From CAILHX01 sp964511385 (GTDB lineage Bacteria; Pseudomonadota; Gammaproteobacteria; Burkholderiales; Methylophilaceae), in the NCBI GenBank assembly GCA_964511385.1, contig CAZEFE010000007.1, positions 124,001-188,000 on the forward strand: 64,000 nucleotides of DNA, written 5' to 3'. The position numbers and the translations under genes are program-made. Shown piece by piece: positions 15,994 to 26,914 of the stretch (position 1 is its first letter; every line of letters begins with the position of its first letter). The notes beneath the pieces were generated by a model. It was not told where the DNA came from. It ran no database searches and saw only the letters and a program-made list of their open reading frames with translations.

Positions 15994-18861
15994 CTACTGT
16001 GCCTTGGCAACCTCGCGCGCTTTCAGCAGCTCCTCCTGCTTTGCGCTGAACTGGCGATAACGCTGCTGCCATTCCGAAGGCTGGCTGACCTTGGTCACCT
16101 GCACCGCCGTCACCTTGTATTCCGGGCAATTGGTCGCCCAGTCGGAATTATCCGTGGTGATGACGTTGGCGCCGGAGAACGGGTGGTGGAAGGTGGTGTA
16201 CACCACGCCAGGCTGCATGCGGGTGGATACCTTGGCATGCAGTACCGTCTCACCGGCGCGGCTCTGGATGCCGACCCAGTCGCCATCGCTGATGCCGCGG
16301 TCTTCGGCATCGTGCGGATGGATTTCCAGGATGTCCTCGGGATGCCAGGTGGAGTTTTCCGTGCGGCGCGTTTGCGCACCAACGTTGTACTGGGACAAAA
16401 TGCGCCCGGTGGTCAGGATCAGCGGGAATTTTTGCGTGACTTTTTCGTCGGTCGGTACATATTCGGTGAACATGAACTTGCCCTTGCCGCGCACGAATTT
16501 GCCAATATGCATGGTCGGCGTGCCTTCCGGCGCCTGCTCGTTGCATGGCCACTGGATACTGCCCAGCTGGTCGATTTTCTCGTAGCTGACGCCATGGAAG
16601 GTCGGCGTCAGGCGCGCGATTTCATCCATGATTTCGGACGGGTGCGCGTAGTTCATCGGATAACCCAGTGCGTTCGACAGCATCACCGTCACTTCCCAGT
16701 CGGCCTTGCCCGCGAGCGGCGGCATCACCTTGCGTACCGGCGAAATGCGGCGTTCGGCGTTGGTGAAGGTGCCGTCCTTCTCCAGGAAGGATGCGCCGGG
16801 GAAGAACACGTGGGCAAACTTGGCGGTTTCGTTGAGGAACAGGTCCTGCACCACCACGCATTCCATGGCTTCCAGCGCGGACGTGACATGGTGGGTGTTG
16901 GGGTCGGACTGCACGATGTCCTCGCCTTCGCAGTACAGGCCCTTGAAGCTGCCGTCCAAAGCGGCTTCGAACATGTTGGGGATGCGCAGGCCGGGTTCAT
17001 TTTCCAGCTTGACGCCCCAGCTTTCCTCGAACAGCGCGCGCGCGGTGTTGTCGGAAACGTGGCGGTAGCCCGGCAGTTCGTGCGGGAAAGAGCCCATATC
17101 GCAGGAGCCCTGCACGTTGTTCTGGCCGCGCAGCGGGTTGACGCCCACGCCTTCGCGGCCGACATTGCCGGTGGCCATGGCCAGGTTGGCAATCGCCATC
17201 ACCATGGTGGAACCCTGGCTGTGTTCGGTCACGCCCAGGCCGTAATAAATGGCGCCATTGCCGGCGCTGGCGTACAGGCGTGCGGCGCCGCGCACCAGTT
17301 CCGCCGGGACGCCGGTGACGGCTTCCATGGCTTCCGGCGAGTGATGTTCCTGCGAAATAAATTTCTTCCAGGCGGCATATTCGGCCGGGTCGCAGCGTTC
17401 GTTGGCAAAAGCATCATCGGTCAACCCTTCGGTGACGATGACGTAAGCCAAGGAGTTGGCCATGGCGACGTTGGTGCCTGGGCGCAGCTTGAGGTGGTAG
17501 TCGGCCTGGATGTGCGGCGACCTGACCAGGTCGATCTCGCGCGGGTCAACCACAACCAGCTTGGCGCCTTCGCGCAGGCGGCGCTTCATTTGCGAGCCGA
17601 ATACCGGGTGGCCGTCGGTGGGGTTGGCGCCGATCACCACGATGATGTCGGCCTGCATCACCGAGTCGAAAGTCTGCGTGCCGGCGGATTCACCCAGGGT
17701 CTGCTTCAGGCCGTAACCGGTGGGGGAGTGGCAGACGCGGGCGCAGGTGTCGACGTTGTTATTGCCGAATGCGGCGCGCACCAGTTTTTGCACCAGGTAG
17801 CCTTCCTCGTTGGTGCAGCGCGAGGATACGATGCCGCCGATGGAATCCTTGCCGTACTTGGCCTGGATTTCCTTGAAGCGGCGTGCGGTGTAGCTGATGG
17901 CTTCTTCCCAGCTGACTTCTTTCCACGGGTCGCTGATGTTGTCGCGAATCATCGGCTTGGTAATGCGGTCCGGGTGGGTGGCGTAACCCCAGGCGAAACG
18001 GCCCTTGACGCAGCTGTGGCCGTGGTTGGCCTGGCCGTTTTTGTCGGGCACCATGCGCACCACGCGGCTGCCCTGCATTTCGGCGTTGAACGAGCAGCCC
18101 ACGCCGCAATAGGCGCAGGTGGTAGTGACGCTGTGTTCGGCCTGGCCGAACTGGATCACACTTTTTTCCATCAGGGTGGCGGTCGGGCAGGCCTGGACAC
18201 AGGCACCGCAGGACACACATTCCGAATCCAGGAAATTTTCCTTCATCCCGGCGGAAACCCGCGATTCAAAACCGCGGCCGTCGATGGTCAGGGCAAAGGT
18301 GCCCTGGGTTTCTTCACAGGCACGCACGCAGCGGTTGCAGACAATGCACTTGCTGGGGTCGTAGGTGAAGTAGGGGTTGGATTCGTCCTTGGTGTCCTTG
18401 AGATGGTTTTCGCCATCGTAACCGTAGCGTACCTCGCGCAGGCCTACGGCGCCGGCCATGTCCTGCAGTTCACAGTTGCCGTTGGCGGCACAGGTCAGAC
18501 AGTCCAGCGGGTGGTCGGAAATGTACAACTCCATCACGCCGCGACGGATGTCGGCCAGCTTGGAGGACTGGGTACAGACCTTCATCCCCTGGTCGGCCAG
18601 GGTGGTGCACGAAGCCGGGTAACCGCGGCGGCCTTCGATTTCCACCAGGCACAGGCGGCAGGAGCCAAACGGCTCCAGGCTGTCGGTCGCACATAATTTG
18701 GGGATTTGCACGCCGGCCTCGGCGGCGGCGCGAATCAGCGAGGTGCCTTGCGGCACGCTGACTTCGATGCCGTCGATCTCCAGCGTGACCAGTTTTTCGG
18801 AAACTCTTGCCGGGGTGCCGTAATCGGTGTCGCACCCGCCACTACCACATTGACATGCCAT
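15994..18861 (-). CDS. fdsA: NAD-dependent formate dehydrogenase alpha subunit FdsA
   Basis: A 955-residue molybdenum subunit that oxidises formate to carbon dioxide. An N-terminal 2Fe-2S ferredoxin-type domain (CATDSLEPFGSCRLC at about residues 57-71) is followed by a His/Cys cluster segment (CLTCAANGNC), two 4Fe-4S motifs (CIVCNRCVRAC and CVSCGACVQACP), the catalytic-domain 4Fe-4S motif (CAYCGVGC) and the Mo-bis-MGD fold. VDTCARVCHSPTG supplies the candidate Mo-ligand cysteine and adjacent histidine. Length matches FdsA of Cupriavidus-type enzymes (about 960 residues). It lies 12 bp downstream of fdsB. Confidence 0.97.
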   Translation of the reverse strand: MACQCGSGGCDTDYGTPARVSEKLVTLEIDGIEVSVPQGTSLIRAAAEAGVQIPKLCATDSLEPFGSCRLCLVEIEGRRGYPASCTTLADQGMKVCTQSSKLADIRRGVMELYISDHPLDCLTCAANGNCELQDMAGAVGLREVRYGYDGENHLKDTKDESNPYFTYDPSKCIVCNRCVRACEETQGTFALTIDGRGFESRVSAGMKENFLDSECVSCGACVQACPTATLMEKSVIQFGQAEHSVTTTCAYCGVGCSFNAEMQGSRVVRMVPDKNGQANHGHSCVKGRFAWGYATHPDRITKPMIRDNISDPWKEVSWEEAISYTARRFKEIQAKYGKDSIGGIVSSRCTNEEGYLVQKLVRAAFGNNNVDTCARVCHSPTGYGLKQTLGESAGTQTFDSVMQADIIVVIGANPTDGHPVFGSQMKRRLREGAKLVVVDPREIDLVRSPHIQADYHLKLRPGTNVAMANSLAYVIVTEGLTDDAFANERCDPAEYAAWKKFISQEHHSPEAMEAVTGVPAELVRGAARLYASAGNGAIYYGLGVTEHSQGSTMVMAIANLAMATGNVGREGVGVNPLRGQNNVQGSCDMGSFPHELPGYRHVSDNTARALFEESWGVKLENEPGLRIPNMFEAALDGSFKGLYCEGEDIVQSDPNTHHVTSALEAMECVVVQDLFLNETAKFAHVFFPGASFLEKDGTFTNAERRISPVRKVMPPLAGKADWEVTVMLSNALGYPMNYAHPSEIMDEIARLTPTFHGVSYEKIDQLGSIQWPCNEQAPEGTPTMHIGKFVRGKGKFMFTEYVPTDEKVTQKFPLILTTGRILSQYNVGAQTRRTENSTWHPEDILEIHPHDAEDRGISDGDWVGIQSRAGETVLHAKVSTRMQPGVVYTTFHHPFSGANVITTDNSDWATNCPEYKVTAVQVTKVSQPSEWQQRYRQFSAKQEELLKAREVAKAQ

Positions 18862-18873
18862 GATCGTTACTCC

Positions 18874-20423
<1,550 letters not shown>

Positions 20424-20427
<4 letters not shown>

Positions 20428-20897
20428 GATTGCGCCTTTCGTGCTGCGTCCAGCAGCTGATCCAGTTTCTGGTTGCTGACGCGGCCATAGACTTGATCGT
20501 CGATCATGATGGCGGGGGAGCAGGCACAGTTCCCCAGACAGTAAACAGGTTCCAGCGAGAAGTTTTCATCCGCTGTGGTTTCGTGGAAATCGATGCCCAA
20601 GCATTGTTTTGCATGCTCGGTCAGCTTGACGCTGCCCATCGCCTGGCACGACTCGGCCTGGCAAATCTGTACGGTATGCCGGCCGGGAGGGGTCTGCCGG
20701 AAATAGTGATAAAAAGTGACAACACCATGCACTTCCGCGCGCGACAGGTTGAGCGCTTTTGCGATCTCGGGGACGGCATCGGGCGGAATGTGGCCGATGG
20801 CATCCTGGATGTCATGAAGGATCGGCAGCAGGGCACCGGGCTTGTCTTTCTGGTTGGCGATGGCGCCTTGTACCGTGGTCAGGTAGTGCGAGGTCAT
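20424..20897 (-). CDS. fdsG: Formate dehydrogenase gamma subunit FdsG
   Basis: A 157-residue NuoE-like subunit with a thioredoxin-like fold and one 2Fe-2S cluster. The cluster ligands are in ICQAESCQAMG and CLGNCACSPAI. The start at 20897 (MTSHYLTTVQ) is preferred over a longer one at 20999, because the promoter predicted here would lie inside the longer form and its extra residues are not family-like. It is the first gene of the operon. Confidence 0.95.
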
Positions 20898-20983
20898 GTC
20901 AGGGGCTGGTTCTGTATGTATGAAAAAACATAACGATAAGGAAAGACTGATCCCATTAGAGGGTACTTCGTTATGATTGAACG

Positions 20984-21012
20984 AATATATCCATCGCAAT
21001 GCTGTTCGTCAA
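20984..21012 (-). promoter_or_regulatory. Sigma-70 promoter of the fds/Mo-cofactor operon
   Basis: On the minus strand TTGACG (21007-21012) and TATATT (20984-20989) are separated by 17 bp, giving a start site near 20977 and a leader of about 80 bases before fdsG. It lies in the 155-bp gap after the AcoR-like gene. No LysR-type fdsR gene, which precedes fds in Cupriavidus, is present. Confidence 0.6.
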
Positions 21013-21052
21013 CACTTGGAGCAGTATGGATATAGGCCAGACAGCCGGGGAG

Positions 21053-22987
21053 TCAGAGCTTTTCTGCCTTGATTTTACGGTACAGGGTGGCGCGGCTGAT
21101 GCCGAGTTGGCGAGCCGCCAGTGCGATGTTCTGGTCGTGGTCGTTGAGCGCTTGTTGTATCAACTGGCGTTCTGCACGGCGGATGCTGGAGGCGGTTTTT
21201 GTTGAAGTGTTTTTTGCCGTAGCGGCAGCTTCTTCGATGAAATCTTCCGGCAGGTGTCGCGGCAGGATGTGGCCGGTGTCGTCAACAAACGCCAGCGCCG
21301 CTTTCAGCACGTTGCGCAATTGCCGGATATTGCCGCGCCATGGGTGCCGCTGAAACAGGTCGAGCACGATTTGGTCCAGCGTCACCGGCATGCTCTGTTC
21401 TTCATGCAGGATGCGGGTGATCAGCGGCCCAAGGTCGGTGCGCTCGCGCAACGGGGGAAGCCTCACCCGCAGCCCGTTGATTCTGTAATACAGGTCTTCG
21501 CGGAAATGCCCTTGTTCGACATGGTCCATCAGTTTGCGATTGGTGGCGCAAACCAGGGTGATGTTGACAGGGATGCTTTTACCGCTGCCCAGCGGAGTGA
21601 TTTCGCGTTCTTGTAGTACCCGCAGCAGCCGCGCTTGCAGGCTCATGGGCATTTCGCCGATTTCATCAAGAAACAGGGTGCCGTTGTTGGCTTGCAGAAT
21701 TTTGCCCGGCACGCCCTTGCGCTTGGCGCCGGTAAACGCGCCCTCTTCATAACCGAATAGTTCGGCCTCGATCAGGCCTTCCGGGATGGACGCGCAGTTG
21801 ATGGCAATAAACGGGTTGGCGTGGCGGGCGCTGGCCAGATGAATGCCCTTGGCCAGCATTTCCTTGCCGGTGCCGGTTTCTCCCTCGATCAGGATGGGAA
21901 TGCCCTTCTCGATCACTTTTTTCACCATCAGGATCGCCTGATGCATCTTTTCGTCACCGGTATTCAGCGCATCCAGCGGCCGCAAGTCAGGGCGCGATAT
22001 TTCGGCCCGTGGGCGAGAGGGTGCCGTGGTACGCGGGGTGTCGCTGACCGGCCCGGCATCAAGGCGGGCATGCAGGCGCAAGCCGGTGTGGGTAGAGAGT
22101 TGGATGCCGTGCGCCGCGGCGCGCTTGAAGCTATCGAGCATGGCCGGCAGGGGGCAGTCAAAAATGCCGGCGAACACCAGATGCTGCAAATCGCCGCCAT
22201 TCAAGCCTAACTGGAACAGCCCGATCTTGTTGGCGGCAAGCAGCCTGCCATCGGGAGAAAAAACGGCCATGCCTTCCCATAACGTGCCAAGAAACTCGGG
22301 ACGCATATGGAAGCGGATGATGATGTCGTGCGGGAATTCGCTGGCAAGCAGGCGGTTTTCTATCATCTGCGCCGACATCCGCACCATGGACATGGTGTGC
22401 GCCTGCGGCTGGTGACAGTCGTTGGAAATGTCGAGGATGCCGATGGTCTGGCCGTGATAGTCAAGGATCGGAGCGGCGGAGCAGGTGAGAAACGCGTTCT
22501 GCTCGAAGTAATGTTCGCGGCCTTCGACACGAACCGGTTTGCGCTCCACCAGCGCCGTGCCAATGGCATTGGTGCCGGTGATTTCTTCGCGCCAGGACAC
22601 CCCCGGCTGCAATGCGACCCGCTGCGCCTTGCTGATGAAATCGCTGTCCCCCAGGCTGTGCAGAATGGTGCCGAAAGCATCGGTCAGGATGACCATGCTG
22701 TTGGTGCCCACGATTTGTGCATACAGGCTGTCCATCGCCGGTAGTGCCTGATCAAGCAGGTGGGCGTTGCGTTGCCATATTTCCTTGAAAGCCTCCATGG
22801 CGATGGGCGCGATGGAGGATTGGGCTTCGGCCGAAAGGCCGGTGGTCATGCAGCGTGACCAGGAACGTTCGATCGGCTCCGGCAGCAGCCCCGCCGTGAC
22901 TGCGCCACGATCCAGCAACTGGGTGCGGGCGGTTGTGATGCGTTGCGAGCGATCAGGTGAACGTGCCATCCGGGTTATCGTGTCCAA
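21053..22987 (-). CDS. Sigma-54-dependent transcriptional activator, AcoR family
   Basis: A 638-644-residue enhancer-binding protein. An N-terminal GAF-like sensory region (about residues 75-220) is followed by a linker, an AAA+ domain with Walker A (GETGTGKE), the sigma-54 contact loop GAFTGA and Walker B (GTLFLDEIGEM), and a C-terminal Fis-type helix-turn-helix (ALAARQLGISRATLYRKIK). The listed start is a TTG at 22987; an ATG at 22969 (MARSPDRSQ) is equally plausible. It is divergent from an aldehyde dehydrogenase that has a -24/-12 promoter, so it very likely activates that gene in response to an alcohol- or aldehyde-related signal. Confidence 0.92.
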   Translation of the reverse strand: MDTITRMARSPDRSQRITTARTQLLDRGAVTAGLLPEPIERSWSRCMTTGLSAEAQSSIAPIAMEAFKEIWQRNAHLLDQALPAMDSLYAQIVGTNSMVILTDAFGTILHSLGDSDFISKAQRVALQPGVSWREEITGTNAIGTALVERKPVRVEGREHYFEQNAFLTCSAAPILDYHGQTIGILDISNDCHQPQAHTMSMVRMSAQMIENRLLASEFPHDIIIRFHMRPEFLGTLWEGMAVFSPDGRLLAANKIGLFQLGLNGGDLQHLVFAGIFDCPLPAMLDSFKRAAAHGIQLSTHTGLRLHARLDAGPVSDTPRTTAPSRPRAEISRPDLRPLDALNTGDEKMHQAILMVKKVIEKGIPILIEGETGTGKEMLAKGIHLASARHANPFIAINCASIPEGLIEAELFGYEEGAFTGAKRKGVPGKILQANNGTLFLDEIGEMPMSLQARLLRVLQEREITPLGSGKSIPVNITLVCATNRKLMDHVEQGHFREDLYYRINGLRVRLPPLRERTDLGPLITRILHEEQSMPVTLDQIVLDLFQRHPWRGNIRQLRNVLKAALAFVDDTGHILPRHLPEDFIEEAAATAKNTSTKTASSIRRAERQLIQQALNDHDQNIALAARQLGISRATLYRKIKAEKL

Positions 22988-22988
22988 A

Positions 22989-23030
22989 CCGTCTCAAGGT
23001 GTATCGAGACGGTTGTATCAAATTGAGACG
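22989..23030. promoter_or_regulatory. Candidate upstream activator sites for the AcoR-like regulator
   Basis: An inverted repeat with arms CCGTCTC (22989-22995) and GAGACGG (23006-23012), plus a further TTGAGAC half-site at 23023-23029, lies about 75-115 bp upstream of the -24/-12 promoter, the usual distance for sigma-54 enhancers. The same site adjoins the regulator's own start, so autoregulation is possible. Confidence 0.5.
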
Positions 23031-23104
23031 AGATGCCAATATGAAGGACGCGTGTAAATTTGTAAAGCAAATAAAATCAGTTGCTTGAGGAATTTTCTGG
23101 CGTG

Positions 23105-23118
23105 GGCACGTTTTCTGC
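23105..23118 (+). promoter_or_regulatory. Sigma-54 (-24/-12) promoter of the aldehyde dehydrogenase gene
   Basis: GGCACG followed by TTTT and CTGC places GG and GC exactly 10 bp apart, matching the -24/-12 consensus GGCACG-N4-TTGC with one mismatch. The start site would be near 23130, leaving a leader of about 78 bases. The divergent sigma-54 activator supports the call. Confidence 0.75.
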
Positions 23119-23207
23119 TGCTAGGCACAAAGCTGCCCGAGCCGCCAGGTTTGCGGGGTCGGGCCATCGCCAACATCAACCACGACAAGAAACATTGAGG
23201 AGACAAC

Positions 23208-24728
23208 ATGATCTACGCATTCCCCGGCCAGGCTGGCGCCAAGGTGCAATACAAGTCCAAGTACGACAATTTCATCGGGGGCAAGTGGGTTGCCCCGGTC
23301 AGCGGCGAATATTTCGACGTTATCACCCCGATCACCGGCAAGGTGTACACCCGGGCTGCCCGCTCCGGCGCGCCGGACGTGGAACTGGCACTGGATGCCG
23401 CCCACGCCGCCGCGGATAAGTGGGGCAAGACCTCCCCCGCAGAGCGCGCCAATGTCCTGTTCAAAATCGCCGACCGCATCGAAGCCAACCTGGAACTGAT
23501 CGCTTACGCCGAAACCGTGGACAACGGCAAACCCATCCGCGAAACCCTGAACGCCGACGTGCCGCTCTCCGCCGATCACTTCCGCTATTTTGCTGGCTGC
23601 CTGCGCGCGCAGGAGGGGGCGATCAGCGAAATTGATGAAACCACGGTTGCTTACCACTTCCACGAGCCGCTGGGCGTGGTCGGCCAGATCATTCCGTGGA
23701 ATTTCCCGCTGCTGATGGCCGCGTGGAAACTGGCGCCTGCCATTGGCGCCGGCAACTGCGTGGTGCTGAAGCCCGCCGAATCGACCCCGATCAGCATCCT
23801 GATCCTGGCCGAGTTGATCGCCGACCTGCTGCCCCCCGGCGTGCTCAACATCGTCAACGGCTACGGCCGTGAAGTCGGTATGCCGCTGGCCAACAGCAAG
23901 CGCATCGCCAAGATCGCCTTCACCGGCTCCACCGCCACCGGCCGCGTCATCGCCCAGGCCGCCGCCAATCTGCTGATCCCGGCAACATTGGAGCTCGGCG
24001 GCAAGTCACCCAACGTGTTTTTCGAGGATGTGATGGCGGCCGACGACAGCTTTCTCGACAAGGCGGTCGAGGGTTTGGTGCTGTTCGCCTTCAACCAGGG
24101 CGAGGTCTGCACCTGCCCGTCGCGCGCCCTGATCCAGGAATCCATCTACGACAAGTTCATGGAGCGCGTGCTACCGCGCGTGGCAGCCATCAAGCAAGGC
24201 AACCCGCTGGACACCGAGACCATGATAGGTGCGCAGGCTTCCGATCTGCAGATGGAAAAAATCCAGTCCTACTTGGCACTGGGCAAGGAAGAGGGCGCGC
24301 AGGTGCTGGCCGGCGGCACCAGGGCCAACCTGGGCGGCGACCTGGCGGAGGGTTATTACATCAATCCGACGCTGTTCAAGGGCCACAACAAGATGCGCAT
24401 CTTCCAGGAAGAAATCTTCGGCCCGGTGCTGGCCGTGACCACCTTCAAGGACGAAGCCGAAGCGCTGGCCATCGCCAACGACACCCCTTACGGCCTCGGC
24501 GCCGGCGTATGGAGCCGCAACGGCAACCTGGCGTACCGCATGGGCCGCGCCATCAAGGCCGGCCGCGTCTGGACCAACTGCTACCACGCCTATCCGGCGC
24601 ACGCAGCGTTCGGCGGCTACAAGGAATCCGGCATCGGCCGCGAAACCCACAAGATGATGCTGGATCATTACCAGCAGACAAAGAACCTGCTGGTGAGCTA
24701 CAGCGAGAACAAGCTTGGCTTCTTCTAG
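23208..24728 (+). CDS. NAD-dependent aldehyde dehydrogenase (ExaC/AldB-like)
   Basis: A 506-residue enzyme of the aldehyde dehydrogenase superfamily, oxidising an aliphatic aldehyde (acetaldehyde is the most likely substrate for this subfamily) to the acid. The NAD-binding and catalytic motifs are visible: IIPWNFPLLMAAWK, FTGSTATGR, the general-base Glu in LELGGKSPN, and catalytic Cys301 in GEVCTCPSR. A GAGGAG ribosome-binding site sits 6 bp before the ATG. The divergent AcoR-like gene and downstream DUF779 gene form a common neighbourhood for acetaldehyde dehydrogenases. A rho-independent terminator follows at 24755-24783. Confidence 0.95.
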   Translation: MIYAFPGQAGAKVQYKSKYDNFIGGKWVAPVSGEYFDVITPITGKVYTRAARSGAPDVELALDAAHAAADKWGKTSPAERANVLFKIADRIEANLELIAYAETVDNGKPIRETLNADVPLSADHFRYFAGCLRAQEGAISEIDETTVAYHFHEPLGVVGQIIPWNFPLLMAAWKLAPAIGAGNCVVLKPAESTPISILILAELIADLLPPGVLNIVNGYGREVGMPLANSKRIAKIAFTGSTATGRVIAQAAANLLIPATLELGGKSPNVFFEDVMAADDSFLDKAVEGLVLFAFNQGEVCTCPSRALIQESIYDKFMERVLPRVAAIKQGNPLDTETMIGAQASDLQMEKIQSYLALGKEEGAQVLAGGTRANLGGDLAEGYYINPTLFKGHNKMRIFQEEIFGPVLAVTTFKDEAEALAIANDTPYGLGAGVWSRNGNLAYRMGRAIKAGRVWTNCYHAYPAHAAFGGYKESGIGRETHKMMLDHYQQTKNLLVSYSENKLGFF

Positions 24729-24754
24729 GCACAAGCTGGCATGTGGTTAAACTG

Positions 24755-24783
24755 AAGCTCCCCGTGACCCCGGGAGCTTTTTT
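24755..24783 (+). terminator. Rho-independent terminator after aldehyde dehydrogenase
   Basis: AAGCTCCC and GGGAGCTT form an 8-bp stem with a 9-base loop, followed by a T run. It separates the dehydrogenase from the DUF779 gene 18 bp further on; some read-through would be needed for cotranscription. Confidence 0.85.
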
Positions 24784-24801
24784 ATTGGGAGGCAACGCAT
24801 C

Positions 24802-25161
24802 ATGGCAGAACGCGTTTCGGCAACCCCGGAAGCACTGGAAGTCATCCGGCAAATTGTCAGCGAGCATGGCCCGGTACTGTTTTTCCAGTCCGGCGGCTGC
24901 TGTGAAAATACCGCGCCGCAGTGCTTTCCCCAGGGGGAGTTCGCCATCAGTCCAAACGATGTCTACATTGGCGATGTCGGGGGCATGCCTTATTACATGG
25001 GATTCCGCGAGTTCGAGTTCTGGCAGAACACCCATCTGATCGTGGATGTGGTGGATGGCCGTAGCGGGACATTTTCCCTGGATGGTCCGAACGGCAAAAC
25101 CTTTATCTGCCGCTCGCGGCTGTTCACCGATCGTGAATGGGCGGCTATCCAGGCTAGCTGA
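24802..25161 (+). CDS. DUF779 domain-containing protein
   Basis: A 119-residue protein of the DUF779 family. The conserved cysteine motif FFQSGGCCENTAPQC (about residues 27-41) suggests metal or thiol chemistry. The family repeatedly occurs next to aldehyde dehydrogenase genes, as here, but its biochemical role is not established. Its 3' end overlaps the convergent glycosyltransferase gene by 8 bp. Confidence 0.9.
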   Translation: MAERVSATPEALEVIRQIVSEHGPVLFFQSGGCCENTAPQCFPQGEFAISPNDVYIGDVGGMPYYMGFREFEFWQNTHLIVDVVDGRSGTFSLDGPNGKTFICRSRLFTDREWAAIQAS

Positions 25162-26791
25162 TGCGTTGAAACAGGCGGAAACTTTCGCGCCTGTCGCTTG
25201 GCCGCTTGCCTTGCCAGATCAGTTTCCAGTCCTGGCCCGGGTCAACGTGTTCGAGATCACGCTCATCCTGGATCAGGTAAAGGTCACAACCCAAGTTTTG
25301 GGTGGTTTCGAAAGGCAGTACGTGGATGCCAAGATAGTAATCCACAGCGGCACGCTGCGCATCCCCCATGTGGCGGCCGGTAATGCAGGCGAAGTGTTGC
25401 GGTAATGCCTGTTGCATGGAGGCAAAAGTAGCCTTGTAGCTTTTTGCGGCGTCCAGCCATGGTAGCCACAGTGTCATCAGCACTCCCCAGGCCAGCGTCA
25501 TGCCGACGGCCCAGTCGGTGACCAGCGCGCGGTTGGTGCGCTTGTTGTTGAATACCACAATAACCCAGGTCACGGTCAGCAGCAGGGCGGGCAGGAAGAG
25601 CCACCAGACAAAGGTCGGAACGTAAGCCAGCGACAGTTTGTGCATGCGTTCTGCGAGACGCGCCGGATGCCCGGTCATCATCGCTATCCATCCCAGCCAG
25701 ATGAGGAATCCCAGCGTGCCGAACAGCATGACGCCAAACCAGTCGAGCAGGCTGGCGACGGCACGGCTGAGAGTTTCAATGGCCGGGGTGGCCAGCAGCG
25801 TCAGCGGCAACAGCAGCGGCATGAGGAACACCAGGCGCTGTCCGACGCTGATGCTGAGCATGCCGAACAGAATCAGCAAAAACAGTACCGGCAGTTGTAC
25901 CGAAGGGTTGTTTGGCCGTAACCGCCAAAGCGACCATGCGGCCAGGGGCAGCGCCGGCCAGGCATACCACAGCAGGTTCTTGGCGATGTAGCCCGTGGAG
26001 CGCGTGATGAGGTTGCTGTCGGCGAACCAGCGGGTGTACAGCGCAGGGTCGAGATTCTTGAACGACAGTGCCCATGGAGCAATCCAGAGCAGTCCGACAA
26101 CGACGGCACTCGCGAGGACTGCCAGGTACGACAGTCGGCGCCAGTGCGTGAACAGCAGCGGCAGTAGCAGCGCTGTGGTCAGCGTCACTTCCAGATTGAG
26201 GATGCCTTTGGACAGCAGGCCGATGCCGATGGAACTGCCGAGCAGGAGCCCGGCGCGCAACGGGCGTCGCTGTGCCAGCGCCAAGGCATAAAAAGCCATG
26301 GCGTATGCGGCAAGTCCGGCCACTTCGGGGGTGATCTGGTGAGCGGTAAATACCAGGCCGATGGAGCTGATGAAAATAAGGGCGGTATGCCTGCCGGAGC
26401 CAACGCCCCAGAGTTCCCTGCCGGTCATGCCGACAAGCAGCAAGGTCAGTGCTACCCACAGGCTGCTGGCCAGTCTGGCGGCGTCATGCAGGGCAAGCCA
26501 TGGCGATAACACATGGGCGCATGCTGCTGCGCTGAGGTGGTACAACGGCGGTGTGCCTAGCCAGGGTTGACCTGCCATGCTGGGCAATACCCAGCTGCTG
26601 CCGGAGAGCAAGCCTTTGATAACGCTGATGGACTGGAGTTCGTCGGGTTTCCAGGGTTCGTGCCCGATGGTGCCGGTAAAAATCCACAGGAAACACAGGA
26701 TGAGCAGCAGCCGGGTTTTCGCACGATCCCCAATCCTGGGTTTGGGGGTGGCAAAAACGGACTGCCAGTCGTGATCCAGTCCTTGAGACAT
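25154..26791 (-). CDS. ArnT-like membrane glycosyltransferase (GT-C fold)
   Basis: A 545-residue polytopic membrane protein with about 12 membrane segments. The N-terminal region GHEPWKPDE at about residues 43-51 carries the acidic loop residues typical of GT-C enzymes that use polyprenyl-phosphate sugars, such as ArnT and protein mannosyltransferases. Acceptor and sugar cannot be told from sequence; lipid A or another envelope glycan is likely. It has no operon partner: rpmE and its terminator lie upstream, and DUF779 converges downstream. Confidence 0.8.
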   Translation of the reverse strand: MSQGLDHDWQSVFATPKPRIGDRAKTRLLLILCFLWIFTGTIGHEPWKPDELQSISVIKGLLSGSSWVLPSMAGQPWLGTPPLYHLSAAACAHVLSPWLALHDAARLASSLWVALTLLLVGMTGRELWGVGSGRHTALIFISSIGLVFTAHQITPEVAGLAAYAMAFYALALAQRRPLRAGLLLGSSIGIGLLSKGILNLEVTLTTALLLPLLFTHWRRLSYLAVLASAVVVGLLWIAPWALSFKNLDPALYTRWFADSNLITRSTGYIAKNLLWYAWPALPLAAWSLWRLRPNNPSVQLPVLFLLILFGMLSISVGQRLVFLMPLLLPLTLLATPAIETLSRAVASLLDWFGVMLFGTLGFLIWLGWIAMMTGHPARLAERMHKLSLAYVPTFVWWLFLPALLLTVTWVIVVFNNKRTNRALVTDWAVGMTLAWGVLMTLWLPWLDAAKSYKATFASMQQALPQHFACITGRHMGDAQRAAVDYYLGIHVLPFETTQNLGCDLYLIQDERDLEHVDPGQDWKLIWQGKRPSDRRESFRLFQRIS

Positions 26792-26846
26792 TAGTGGTAA
26801 GCCTGTGTGGGTGCGAAGGAGGGCAACATTGTTTTTATTCTAACAA

Positions 26847-26878
26847 ACAAAAAAGGCAGCTGTTGCTGCCTTTTTTGT
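26847..26878. terminator. Rho-independent terminator after rpmE
   Basis: A perfect 14-bp inverted repeat with a TGTT loop (GGCAGC core) is flanked by A and T runs. On the minus strand it lies 37 bp past the rpmE stop. Confidence 0.92.
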
Positions 26879-26914
26879 GGAGATGTACTGCACAGGGGCT
26901 GTGTCCCCTGAACG

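Noticed and set aside
15991..18696. A 901-codon open frame on the plus strand opposite fdsA
   Set aside because: It is the antisense shadow of a long GC-rich gene. It has no family motifs, and fdsA on the other strand has every expected cluster ligand.
26792..26914. Possible PmrA-type box upstream of the ArnT-like glycosyltransferase
   Set aside because: Only one GTAAG half-site (26795-26799) is present and no second copy occurs at 11-bp spacing, so regulation by the two-component system is not supported.
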